Assembly: GCA_011037195.1 (NCBI GenBank)
Contig: JAAEAF010001955.1
Coordinates: 51,171 to 115,170 of the forward strand
Reading direction: 5' to 3'
DNA from: Triatoma infestans
Lineage: Eukaryota; Arthropoda; Insecta; Hemiptera; Reduviidae
DNA: 64,000 bases
Positions within the stretch are counted from its first letter, which is position 1, and every line of letters starts with the position of its first letter. The position numbers and the translations under genes were made by a program. The notes beneath the pieces were generated by a model that saw nothing but the letters and a program-made list of their open reading frames with translations, had not been told where the DNA came from and made no database searches. Below, piece by piece: positions 35,091 through 45,489 of this stretch.

Positions 35091-35299
35091 GATAGCTGAA
35101 CATATATAGGCTTAGCAAGGTCTGGACCTTCAAGCCGAGTGTATTGATTTCTTGTATCTGATGCTTTCCCATTATTTTATTTGCGTTGTTAATGATAGCA
35201 ATATACATTAAAATAGGTTAGCTATCCGCCTCCGTGTCACATGACCCTTGATCGGCAGCTAGAGTAAAGCCACCTTGAATAAATAGGCATTACTTTTTT

Positions 35300-36028
35300 T
35301 TTACTTTTTGTTACTCTTAGTAAAAGAAAGTATTGAGAGCGTGTCAAATTTTCGATACGAGTTTTCATCGGAAATATACGTTTTGAGGTCCCCTGAGTAA
35401 GAAAAAGTTCTTTTTAGAAATTGGTCTGTGTGTACATGAAAAGCATAACTCAAAAATGAAAAATTGCAGAAACATCAAACTTGACTTTCTGTTTAGGTAG
35501 TAATCGGATTGGACAGGAAGTTATCTGTCAGAATTCCTCATCCGGAAGTACCACTTTACTTTAATGGATTATTTTTAGTTGATTTGTTGTTTTTTGTGAT
35601 TTTTCTCGAAAATGTCATTAACGATTTTCTTTAAACTTGGTATTATAACAGCTAAACATATTAAGGGCTACAACTTTTATTTGAAACATTTCTATGGGAA
35701 ATTTCATTTAAGACAGCTACTTGGTGAGGGGTTAGGTTTTATTGCCCTCTAAAGTGTAATATAGTTTATTATACGATTTCTTCATTTAAATAATATTAAT
35801 TAGAATTAAATATGTTGCTATAGGTCTGTGTTTGAAAAACTCGTATGACCGAAGCGGTATTTACTGAACAGTTTCTTTAGATTTCTGTGATTTTCTCCAT
35901 AAAGACACAATTGAATATTTATTTTGAATTAGATTTGCTATACTAACTACACTTTTATTTCAAACTTTTTCAAAGAGAGTTTGCATTCTCCCATTGAAAA
36001 CACTGTACATATAACAAGATAATTAGAA
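35300..36028 (+). repeat. Rep-A copy 17
   Basis: Starts ttgttactcttagtaaaagaaagtattg, has gagttttcatcggaaatata and ttttgaggtcccctgag, a short TG stretch (35428-35434), catccggaagtacc (35550), and blocks with ttatttgaaacattt and a worn atgaccgaagcgg near 35846. A foldback element cuts it at 36029. Confidence 0.8.
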
Positions 36029-36344
36029 TCAGAGACATTTTCCGTGATAGTCTGTTTCATTTTGTGGTCATCGACCGGTTTCGGGCGTTCGCCCATCTTC
36101 AGGATGTTTTTTCAGACAATGTGATAGCACAGACTTGTACAGAGCAAATACAGTTCGTGTAAACGAGTGTGTAAACTGAATTTGCTCTGTACAAGTCTGT
36201 GTTGTCACACTGTCTGAAAAATGCATCCTGAAGATGGGCGAACGCCCGAAACCGGTCGATGACCACAAAATGAAGCAGGCTCTCACGGAAAATGTCTCTG
36301 ATGCTTTCCAGCTCTGCGGAACCAACCACCACCACAACACAGAG
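36029..36344. mobile_element. Foldback element F2, near-perfect arms, 8-bp target duplication
   Basis: Arms of about 130 bp meet near 36160 (tgtaaacgagtgtgta). They contain ccggtttcgggcgttcgc and its reverse complement, and the paired acagacttgtacagagcaaa stretch. The right side adds about 40 bp (gctctgcggaaccaaccacc). Flanked by aattagaa at 36021-36028 and 36345-36352. The right arm carries the ctgaaga...gaaa pattern at 36228-36251. Confidence 0.85.
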
Positions 36345-36434
36345 AATTAGAAGTTTGAAGAAAAATTGTCATTTATAACTGTGTAACTTGCAGCAAGAGA
36401 AAGTGGTCTGACTGTTTCACACCAGATTCTTTTC

Positions 36435-37525
36435 TCGCTGCACATGTGTAGCACTATTACTCATTGCACATGTGTAGCACTATTACTCACTATACATATG
36501 TAGCAGTATTACTCACTATACATGTGTAGCACTGCTACTCACTGTACATATGTAGCACTATTACTCACTATACATGTGTAGCACTATTACTCACTATACA
36601 TGTGTAGCACTGTTACTCACTATACATGTGTAGCACTGTTACTCACTATACATGTGTAGCGCTATTACTCACTATTCATATCTAGCACTATTACTCACTA
36701 TACATGTGTAGCAATGTTACTCACTATACATGTGTAGCACTGATACTCACTATACATGTGTAGCACTATTACTCACTATACATATGTAGCACTATTACTC
36801 ACTATACATGTGTAGCACTGTTACTCACTATACATGTGTAGCACTGTTACTCCACGATACTTAGGTCAGCCATATTACTCCTATACATATGTAGCACTAT
36901 TACTCACTACTTCATAATGGTAGCACACGTTACCACTATACAAGGGTCGGACTGTACTCACTTATCATATGTAGCACTATTACTCACTATTCAAGGCTGT
37001 AGCAGCTGTTACTCACTAAAAGTGTAGCACTGATACTCAATATAAATGTGTACCTATTACTCAATATATATGTAGCACTGGACTCACTATACATGTGTAG
37101 CACTGTTACTCACTATACATGTGTAGGACTGCTACTCACTATACATATGTAGCACTATTACTCACTATTCATACGTAGCACTATTACTCACTATACATGT
37201 GTAGCACTGTTACTCACTATACATGTGTAGCACTGTTACTCACTATACATGTGTAGGACTGCTACTCACTATACATATGTAGCACTATTACTCACTATTC
37301 ATACGTAGCACTATTACTCACTATACATGTGTAGCAATGTTACTCACTATACATGTGTAGCACTGTTACTCACTATACATGTGTAGCACTGATACTCACT
37401 ATACATGTGTAGCACTATTACTCACTATACATATGTAGCACTATTACTCACTATACATATGTAGCACTATTACTCACTATTCATACGTAGCACTATTACT
37501 CACTATACATGTGTAGCACTGTTGC
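36435..37525 (+). repeat. 26-bp satellite-like array, about 40 copies
   Basis: The unit contains tgtgtagcactattactcac followed by tataca; period 26. Variants alternate catatg/catgtg and ctatt/ctgtt, and longer blocks recur (for example 37090-37200 versus 37210-37320). From about 36850 to 37090 the units carry many single-base gains and losses (see findings). Confidence 0.95.
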
Positions 37526-37851
37526 TTTTCTTTAAAAATTTTTTCCTAGAAAATTGTTTTATTTGATTATAAGTGGTTGAAGCGGGGTTTATGGTATGTG
37601 CAGGAGAATGTCATTTGTTTACCAGCAAATGTTGTATTTTTGTTTACTAATCTAAATTTCCCAAATACTGCACGTGGAGCTAACTTATCTCCAAATAGTA
37701 CATTCTAGTTTGGCACATTATAAAACGTTCTATATAGGGTTGTTGTGTTGTTAGGGAGAACAATTCACTCCGTCCGTTTATCATTGTTCCTCATTACAGT
37801 ATCGATTTTTTGTATAGATTCGTTCTTCCCCTATTTAACCAAAAACAGCTG
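37526..37851. other. Possible 3' UTR of an antisense gene
   Basis: On the minus strand this follows the stop codon of the putative exon 38097-37852. An AATAAA signal (plus-strand tttatt at about 37558-37563) lies about 290 nt downstream of that stop. No other feature. Confidence 0.3.
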
Positions 37852-38097
37852 TTAAATTATATGGTACTCTGGTTTATGAAGTAGGGAGAGATCAGCCGGT
37901 GTCTTATACACTGATTTCCAACTTGTATAGCTAGCTGCAGATGAACCCAAGTGAACTTTACTGTTGCTATGGAATTCTAAGGACGCGCGACCAGTTTCAG
38001 GAGGCGCTTGCACCCACACCCACCCTTCCTTACTAGTTCTGACTGCACGGCCATCATTATCTCTCTTCATAATTTTCTGCTCTTCTAGATCTTCTGG
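37852..38097 (-). CDS. Putative last exon of an unidentified gene, antisense in the Notch intron
   Basis: 81 codons and a TAA. It begins after a taatttaag|CCAGAA acceptor in phase 0 and includes PEDLEEQKIMKRDNDGRAV, then SKEGWVWVQAPPETGR, and ends KTPADLSLLHKPEYHII. The composition is balanced, with mixed charged residues and several tryptophans, unlike the lysine/phenylalanine-rich chance frames around it. An in-frame stop lies just upstream of the acceptor, which supports a real splice boundary or a chance frame. A poly-A signal is present downstream. I do not recognise the protein, and no upstream exon was found. It could also be the edge of a processed copy or a transposon ORF. Confidence 0.35.
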   Translation of the reverse strand, partial: PEDLEEQKIMKRDNDGRAVRTSKEGWVWVQAPPETGRASLEFHSNSKVHLGSSAASYTSWKSVYKTPADLSLLHKPEYHII

Positions 38098-38224
38098 CTT
38101 AAATTAACTGGCCACTACAGTCATCACAATTTTCTTTATTTATATTTATGATGCTATAATTCTTTTAATAGAATAATTATCTTATCAGCTGTGGTAGAAT
38201 AAGGCGACCTCAGTTCTTACTCTG

Positions 38225-39320
38225 ATTGATGTAAGAGAAAGCAGCGATTGAGTCAAGTTTTCGAAATTGAATTTTCACCGGGACTGTATGTTCGTAGTTC
38301 CCTGAACAAATTTTGGCGAATGTTTGTTTACAAGTGCGAGCAAGCGTGTGTGAGTGTGTTTTGTAAAATCAAAACAGACCCAAAACAAAATAGTACCCAG
38401 TACCCCAAAGATTTTATCGGGAAAATGTTTAAAATAAAAGTGATAGGTGTTTATGTGTGTAGATAGAAAGTTTAAAGAAAATCGCTGAAGCCGTTTTCGA
38501 GAAAATCATGGGAATCTAATAAAACACTAGTGCAGTTGCATGTCCGGTTGATGGATTTTGCCCGAAATCTTCGTGTCTGATGCAATAGTAGTGACTAAAC
38601 GGAATATAAGTTTGAACTTGCTGTTGAGATATTTTGTTGAAACATACACACACATATGCACACATAGAGGTCACACAAGATTGTGACCGCGCCAGATTTT
38701 CGAAGTGAGGCTCCTTAAACCGAAAAAAAATGTTTGTAGAAAAAAACCATTTTCCAACCATTATGCACCATTTTTATATATTAAAACATTTTTTCGGTTT
38801 CAGAAAACTCAATATCGAAAATCTCGCAAAGTCACAATACTTCCTCTTACTTAGAGGAAGTAAAAAGCGGAAGTTAAAAGTTGAAGTTCCGTTTAGGGTA
38901 CCACCCTCGCCCGCATCCGTCAAAAAGTTTCGGACAAAACTGTCAGTCTTAGGTGCGATTTTTATTGAATAGGTTTTCCTCCAGTTATTCGCGATTTCAC
39001 AGCATTGGCTCCAAAGATTTTCTTTAAACTTCCTGTACGTTTATATTTAGGAAAGTTTCTTGAGATTCTGTGAGTTAGGCTTAACTTTAAACTGTTGTCA
39101 CAAGTTTTATTGCGTGCCTCCGAGGCTACCACATAATTCGTCGCCTTCAATTACTCCTTGTGCCCTATAAAACAACAAGTATAATCCCCATTTTCACTTA
39201 TGTAAAATGCTAATCCTAACTAAACGTGTAGTAAACATTGCAAGTTTAATGAAAATTTTTCACTTAGGATTGTTATAATTGTACCACACGTGTGAGTGCT
39301 TCACACAGACGTATTGTGCT
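38225..39320. repeat. Three Rep-A pieces (+, -, +)
   Basis: 38225-38350 plus (gtaagagaaagcagcgattg, ttttcaccgggactg). 38385-38860 minus, with gtccggttgatggattttgc and a short CA tract (38644-38665), ending tacttcctcttacttagagg. 38865-39320 plus, starting in the middle of a copy (gttccgtttagg, then internal blocks). They look like separate partial insertions or recombined copies. Confidence 0.65.
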
Positions 39321-40185
39321 GTCGAATATCTAACATTGAACTGGTAAAATAGCTTGATACTTGATACGGTGAAATCTTATATATTCTAAACAAATTGCAA
39401 GTTGAATGAAGATCGGATTCTTGTCTGTATATATCTGTTAGTGTATTTTGTGTGCCCATCCTTTCCTTCACAAGCACTTTATTACATCCTCACTGTGTGC
39501 CAGTACTCTCACATCCTTTGGAGGTATCTTAGCAATGTTCTGCTATGGCCTGCTACCATCACTTGCGAGTCCTTTTACTTCTTCTACCTCTTCCTAACTC
39601 AACCATAGCCTCAGATGGAAGTCGTCAACCAGCCATCTTCCATTCGGTCGTATCAAGTCTATGCAACCGCAAGCAGGTCTCTTCTGCAATCTGTAGCCTT
39701 TACTGACGGATGTCATATTCCTAATGTATATATATGACCATCTTTCCTTAACTAGAGAAACATATCTTCGTTAAAATATAACAAGCAATCAGTATTCACT
39801 TAAATTTTATAATAAAAAACAGAATGCGACCAAATAATATTGATTGGCCATGGATTAGTTATAAGAGAAGAAGACTGAGAGGTATAGATATACAGTGCTG
39901 GGAGGAGGTTAACTAGATGTTTCCTGTTATTAGATATGTGATTGTGTGTGCTATCATTGCAGCAGTGTAGGAAGTATCGCTTTAGCAGCAGTGTTGCCAC
40001 TACAAAATGTTATCAGCTGATAATGACGGTGTCATTTAATTGAACAGCTGTCAGATTACTACCTACTGAGCTATTTGACTTTATAATCAGGTCACCATGT
40101 ACTCACATACACTTGATATAGCCTGTAATTGTACACTGCTAACTAGCAAAACGAACCTTACAAATACCTCCTATATTGTTACGTT
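39321..40185. other. No gene recognised
   Basis: Intron sequence, largely unique. No splice-bounded coding segment or transposon domain seen. Confidence 0.4.
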
Positions 40186-40189
40186 CTCC

Positions 40190-40665
40190 CGAACTGCTGG
40201 AACAGAAAGTATTACGATCGAAATGAATTTTCACTTGACTTACATGTTAAGAGGTGTCCTGCAAACGAACAAAATTTTTTAGCGCTTTGTCCATATTTTT
40301 CAAGAAAAATTGTTTTTCTGGGTGACTGCAGTGTATAAAGCCCTTCCGTGTAAAGTGCTACTTACATGCAGTATGCAGTGCTACCCATAATTCCTATAAG
40401 TCCATTGAATGCATTACTAGAATTCCAAGTTTAAAGCAGTTCGGCACATCGGAAGTGCGACTTTAAAGATTGATTTGGTCATGATCTTCGACAATTGTTC
40501 CAACATTTTCTTGAAACTAGCTACCTGATTATGGAAACGTTCGCCGTACTTCTCAACTATCACCTTTATTTCAAGAAAAAATTGCTTTTACGATTCTGGG
40601 GGTGGGGTGACTGTGATGTTCTGTTTAGCTCTAAATAGCACAAGCAATAGTTTTGGTCATATACT
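40190..40665 (+). repeat. Rep-A copy 20, partial
   Basis: gaacagaaagtattacgatcg, then attttcacttgac and a gcgctttgtcc stretch without a TG tract; catcggaagtgcgacttt at 40446 and further blocks to about 40660. Confidence 0.65.
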
Positions 40666-41129
40666 GCCATGTCATGTGGAATCCACATCACATTCCGTAC
40701 TGACCTGGTATGTCTTAGAAACCAGCGTGAGTGATGTGCGGCTCTCCACTACCTGTATTTTTATATGTGATATTAGGAACACCTAAACGCGTTAATAAGT
40801 TTCCTCATATTATATCGAAAAATTGGAAAATCTCATTAATGTCTTGGTGATATTAATTGTTCTCGCACCAGCACGAGACAGTAAACAAATCTTTATTGTT
40901 GACAAATTTCCTGTAAGTAAACTTAAAAGTTTCTCTGTATTCATAGTTACTATAACCAGTTTAATAAATAAAAAACTCGACGAAAAACCTAAAAAAAAAT
41001 TGAAAAAACCGTTCTGTAAATAAGCACTTCCGGTCAGCCGATTTTCTTCAATTTAGGAATTTTGGCAACAAATTTTATTGTAATTAATATTAAATATTAG
41101 AGGATAAAAGTGTGTAATAAATTAAAATA

Positions 41130-42440
41130 GTGCTTTAGAGGAAAATATAACCCCCACCCTCACCCAAATAATACTTTAGAGGAAAATATAACCCCAACGC
41201 TCACCCAAATAGTACTTTAGAGGAAAATATAACCCCAACCGTCACCCAAATAATACTTTAGAGGAAAATATAATCCCAACGCTCACCCAAATAGTACTTT
41301 AGAGGAAAATATAACCCCAACGCTCACCCAAATAGTACTTTAGAGGAAAATATAACCCCAACGCTCACCCAAATAGTACTTTAGAGGAAAATATAACCCC
41401 AACGCTCACCCAAATAATACTTTAGAGGAAAATATAACCCCAACCGTCACCCAAATAATACTTTAGAGGAAAATATAATCCCAAGTCTACACCCAAAGAG
41501 TACGTTAAGAGGAAATATAAACCCCAACGCTCATCCACAATAATACTGTTAGAGGAAGATACCCCACCGTCCCCAAATATACTTGAGAGGCAATATAATC
41601 CCACACGCTCTCACCACCAAATAGTACTTTAGAGGAAATATAACCCAACGCTCACCAATCGTACTTTAGTTAGGAAAATATACCCCCAACGCGTCACCAA
41701 ATAATACTTTAGAGGAAAATATAATCCCACGCTCACCCAAATATACTTAAGGAAAATATAACCCCAACCTCACCCAAATATACTACAGGAAAATATAACC
41801 CCAACGCTCACCCAAATAGTACTTTAGAGGAAAATATAACCCCAACGCTCACCCAAATAGTACTTTAGAGGAAAATATAACCCCAACCGTCACCCAAATA
41901 ATACTTTAGAGGAAAATATAATCCCAACGTCACCCAAATAATACTTTAGAAGAAAATATAATCCCAACGCTCACCCAAATAGTACTTTAGAGGAAAATAT
42001 AACCCCAACCGTCACCCAAATAGTACTTTAGAGGAAAATATAACCCCAACCGTCATCCAAATAGTACTTTAGAGGAAAATATAACCCCAACCGTCACCCA
42101 AATAGTACTTTAGAGGAAAATATAACCCCAACGCTCACCCAAATAATACTTTAGAGGAAAATATAATCCCAACGTTACCCAAATAGTACTTTAGAGGAAA
42201 ATTGACTCTAACCCTCACCCAAATAGTACTTTAGAGGAAAATATAACCCCAACGCTCACCCAAATAGTACTTTAGAGGAAAATATAACCCCAACCGTCAC
42301 CCAAATAATACTTTAGAAGAAAATTAACTCCAACCCTCACCCAAATAGTACTTAGAGGAAAATTAACTCCAACCCTCACCCAAATAGTACTTAGAGGAAA
42401 ATTAACTCCGACTCTCATCCAAATAGTACTTAGAGGAAAA
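41130..42440 (+). repeat. 41-bp tandem array, about 32 copies
   Basis: The unit contains tagtactttagaggaaaata followed by taaccccaacgctcaccca; period 41 (for example 41173 to 41214). Variants: ata/agt before actttag, cgctc/cgtc/ccctc, and att-aactcc near the right end. The unit matches the Rep-A segment reading gcactttagagg(t)aaaata that stands once just outside the array at 42541. The stretch 41480-41790 is ragged. Confidence 0.95.
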
Positions 42441-42846
42441 TGAACTAACTTTTGGCAACATATATAATTCTAATTATATGTGTTATATTATTGTTGTGTT
42501 ATATTATTTAGATGGTAGATTTTTGAAATGAACCAAAATAGCACTTTAGAGGTAAAATAAACCCACCTCTTCTCCAAAACCCCTTAAATGAATTTTGCCT
42601 GAGAAATGTTCCAAATAAAAGCTATAGCTCTTTATAGTTGGAGTTAAAGTTGATAAGTTAAGGAATATCGTTGGAGCCGTTTTCGAGAAAATCGCACATA
42701 ATTCAAAAACCCATTCAGTAAAGTGATAGTTCAGTTAGAGGAATTTCGACTGATAACTTTTCCTGTCCGATCCCATTGTGTTACCCAAACGGAATGTTTT
42801 CGTTTTTGCACTGTGCTGTTACACACACACTAAATATGAAAAAATT

Positions 42847-42890
42847 GTCGCTGTAATTTTAGAGATTTGAATTCTTAGCCAAAGATGACC
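42847..42890 (+). repeat. 44-bp segment shared with 45397-45440
   Basis: attgtcgctgtaattt, then agagatttgaattct and agccaaagatgacc, with two differences between copies. It is inserted near the end of Rep-A copy 21, where other copies have no such sequence. The second copy is not inside Rep-A. Confidence 0.7.
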
Positions 42891-43045
42891 AAGGCCTACC
42901 GTGAGAGAGAGAGACCACTTATTAAAAACTACTTTTTCAGCTTAGGAACAAAATAAGCGTGTGTATTTCCGGTGAAAACTCGACATCGAAAATTGGACAG
43001 TATGGTAATACTTTCTCTTACGGCAGTAAGTGACAGTAAAGAAAA

Positions 43046-43868
43046 AAAAATGTTTTTTTGAGAGTGATTACTGTTGATAATAGTTGGGCAAGGTAGATAA
43101 GAATAAAGCAAAGTTGTAGATGTTAGTATTGTGTGGGATGATGTAGTGGTAGGTGAGTAGAAAGGTACAGAATGGCGGCTTGCTGTGGCCGAGAGTCATG
43201 CTGGCCTGGGGCGGTTCCCAGGCTTGCACCCCCTTCGGCCACCACGCTCTCACTTACCTACCAATCTAACATCCCACCTACCCTCTCATTACCGCATTCA
43301 TTCCACTCAACTTCAAAATATATGTATCCTTTTCCTTTTTATTATTATTTAGTTTTAGCCAACAATGGCCTGGGGGTACGTCACAACTACCCTTTACCAC
43401 TACCAACACCCACTTATCACTACAGCATGTTCACGAACCAACATCCAAACTGTACATTATGGTGTCTATCGGTCTTCGTACTTTGTTACCATCGTCACAG
43501 TATGATGTGATATCTTGGCCTTAATATCTTTATAGTAGTGCCGGCCAATTTAGCCAGGCTGATTGTCAGAATTATCACTAATTAGTGTTGAAGTAAAATC
43601 TATCTGCATTATCGGTAATCGACCAGGTTATTTTACTCAACATAAATAACTATTCCATCTTCTTCTTTGAAGTGAGTAAAACGGTGAAGCCATCGTTTCG
43701 GCGGCACCAAAAAAATTGCCATAACCATGCATACTAGTAGATAAGAAAATATTACTAGGATTGCAAAATGAGAATGTTTATGTGACTTTTAGCTGGAAAG
43801 AACACCGTGGGCGGACAGAACGGCAAAAGAAGCGACAGCAGATCAAACTTTTAGTCTCACCTAAAACT
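43046..43868. other. No gene; partial inverted repeat
   Basis: Around 43133-43278 a moderately matching foldback (gggatg...tggtaggtgag against ctcacttacctacc...catccc) encloses tggccgag/cttcggcca. It may be another short foldback element. The rest is unremarkable intron. Confidence 0.35.
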
Positions 43869-44032
43869 GGATTTTATCCGACGTGGCATGCATATTAATG
43901 TTGTTCTGGACGGGTTTCGGATTGTCATCCATTGTCTCTACTCGAATTTGATTATTGTATTCTGGCAGATGGATGACCATTCGAAACCGGTCAGGAACAA
44001 CATTAATATGCATGCTTCGTCGGATAAAATCC
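43869..44032. mobile_element. Foldback element F3
   Basis: Arms 43869-43937 and 43965-44032: ggattttatccgacg with its reverse complement at the outer ends, catgcatattaatgttgttc inside, then gggtttcggat/attcgaaaccggtc next to the centre. About 27 bp unpaired centre. No target duplication was found. The GAAACCGGTC core is shared with F2 although the rest differs. Confidence 0.75.
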
Positions 44033-44511
44033 CAGATGTTATCCAGCATTGCGAACCCATCCACACTGTATTCAACATAAATCATTTATTAAATAAAAAA
44101 CATTATTCGCAAAAGGATCTACAAATAAATAAATATATTCCAAAATAATATGAACACTATTAACATAAATATTATCAGATGATGGAGCCAATCAAGCGGT
44201 ATCTGCGCCGCTTTCCCAGGCAGTACATTGCCCCACATATTTGTCCGTGTGCTGCTAACTCGACACCAGTTTAAGATTATGGATGCGATTGTCCTCTATT
44301 CTCAACATGTAACTTGAAATTAATTATGTCTGTGGTTTGTAAAGGAAACAAATGGTCCATTAAAGTAGACCAGTTGGTCTGCAAGGACTATCTATCTAAC
44401 TTATCATAAATGAATAGGATTTTAGCAGCAATATGTTCGCTATTGCATTAATGTAGCTTTGTAGATTGTTGTAGGGGATTATTGCACTACGTCCTGAAAG
44501 ATCTATTTGCC
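44033..44511. other. No gene recognised
   Basis: Intron sequence, with no supported feature. Confidence 0.35.
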
Positions 44512-44702
44512 CCCTGGAGCCTTCTCAGTGCACTGCCGACCTCCAAGCAGTGCTCTCTAGCTTCAGACAACACTGCCCATCATCGGACAGTGAGTTGCAG
44601 AGGCTCCTAGGAAGTGAAAATCTAAGGGCAGCATTCGAACCTGGGATCTCAGCGTTGCTAGTCCAGCACGCTACCACTGATCTAATTCCTTCCCTCTCCC
44701 TT
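44512..44702 (-). mobile_element. tRNA-derived SINE, head and body
   Basis: The reverse complement has an A-box (gatcagtggtagcgtgc, 44682-44666), an AGC-like anticodon position, and a B-box (ggttcgaatgc, 44641-44631). The full body follows: agattttcacttcctagg, a cactgtccgatgatgggc block, and gcactgagaaggctcc. The pyrimidine-rich ttccttccctctccc at 44686-44700 lies just outside or at its 5' edge. The tail is missing. Confidence 0.85.
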
Positions 44703-45489
44703 GGCTTAGGCCAATTAACTAGGGACGGAGACCCTCGTTTGTGTACTGTGTTTGTCCTTGTCTGTAAAGAGTGGACTGTATGTGGTTTAAGTGTATTGTG
44801 TACTGTTCTGACGAAGTGCATGTAGTACTGAGCTGTGGTAACCCGTGCGGGTCGCTACTTCCCAAGAAACTGCATGCAACAGATACCCCTTGCGGTCATT
44901 GCAAAATGTAACTAAATTAAATAATTATATCACCTTGAGTACTAATAATTATCAAATGAAATTTATTACATGTAATATTTATTAAATGGAACATCTTGAT
45001 AAATAAATTCTAGTAGTTACGAAAGCTGCGGCATTTTGAAAGGGGCGGCAAATAGAATAGCGAACTTAGAAAAGGAAAGAAATAAACTTAACTTTGATAT
45101 AAATAAGATTATAATAATTGTGATAATGAAATCCCGACAGTAAATAATAGTGGGTTAATAAACACAAAATGTTTTCTATTAATTTTAAAATGGATAAAGA
45201 GATACAAAAATGATTTATGTACAAAGCATTATGATGCAGGAAGTTGCAAACCTTTCCTTTGTTTATTCCTGAAGGGTGGCCAAAACATTGTTATATGCAA
45301 GGTACTCTCGTGTCGGCCCTGCAAGTACATATTATCTCTTTTTGTTTCTTTTAGTATCTTTCGTAGTTTGGCAAAATAGGAAATGTAAAGTAACAAATTG
45401 TCGCTGTAATTTCAGAGATTTGAATTCTGAGCCAAAGATGACCGTATTAAGTAGAATTGGATAACTGAGAGATCGCGTGAAACATTCAC
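44703..45489. other. No gene; second copy of the shared 44-bp segment
   Basis: 45397-45440 repeats the segment at 42847-42890. Otherwise intron sequence without recognised features. Confidence 0.4.

Larger units (their letters stand above)
40850..43045 (-). repeat. Rep-A copy 21, carrying the 41-bp array
   Basis: Blocks ttctgtaaataagcacttcc and ggtcagccgattttcttc, then the array 41130-42440. Rep-A resumes with aactttggcaac-type sequence, gatggtagatttttg, gcactttagaggtaaaata, gatagttcagttagagg and a short CA stretch. It ends at gtatttccggtgaaaactc and tactttctcttacggcagtaag. Confidence 0.85.

Noticed and set aside
36435..37525. Array of short regularly spaced repeats as a possible CRISPR or protein repeat
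   Set aside because: Period 26 without spacers and full of stops in all frames; satellite-like.
43150..43300. GC-rich patch with a TGGCCGAG motif as a tRNA or snRNA gene
   Set aside because: No cloverleaf and no B-box; it fits better as part of a worn inverted repeat.
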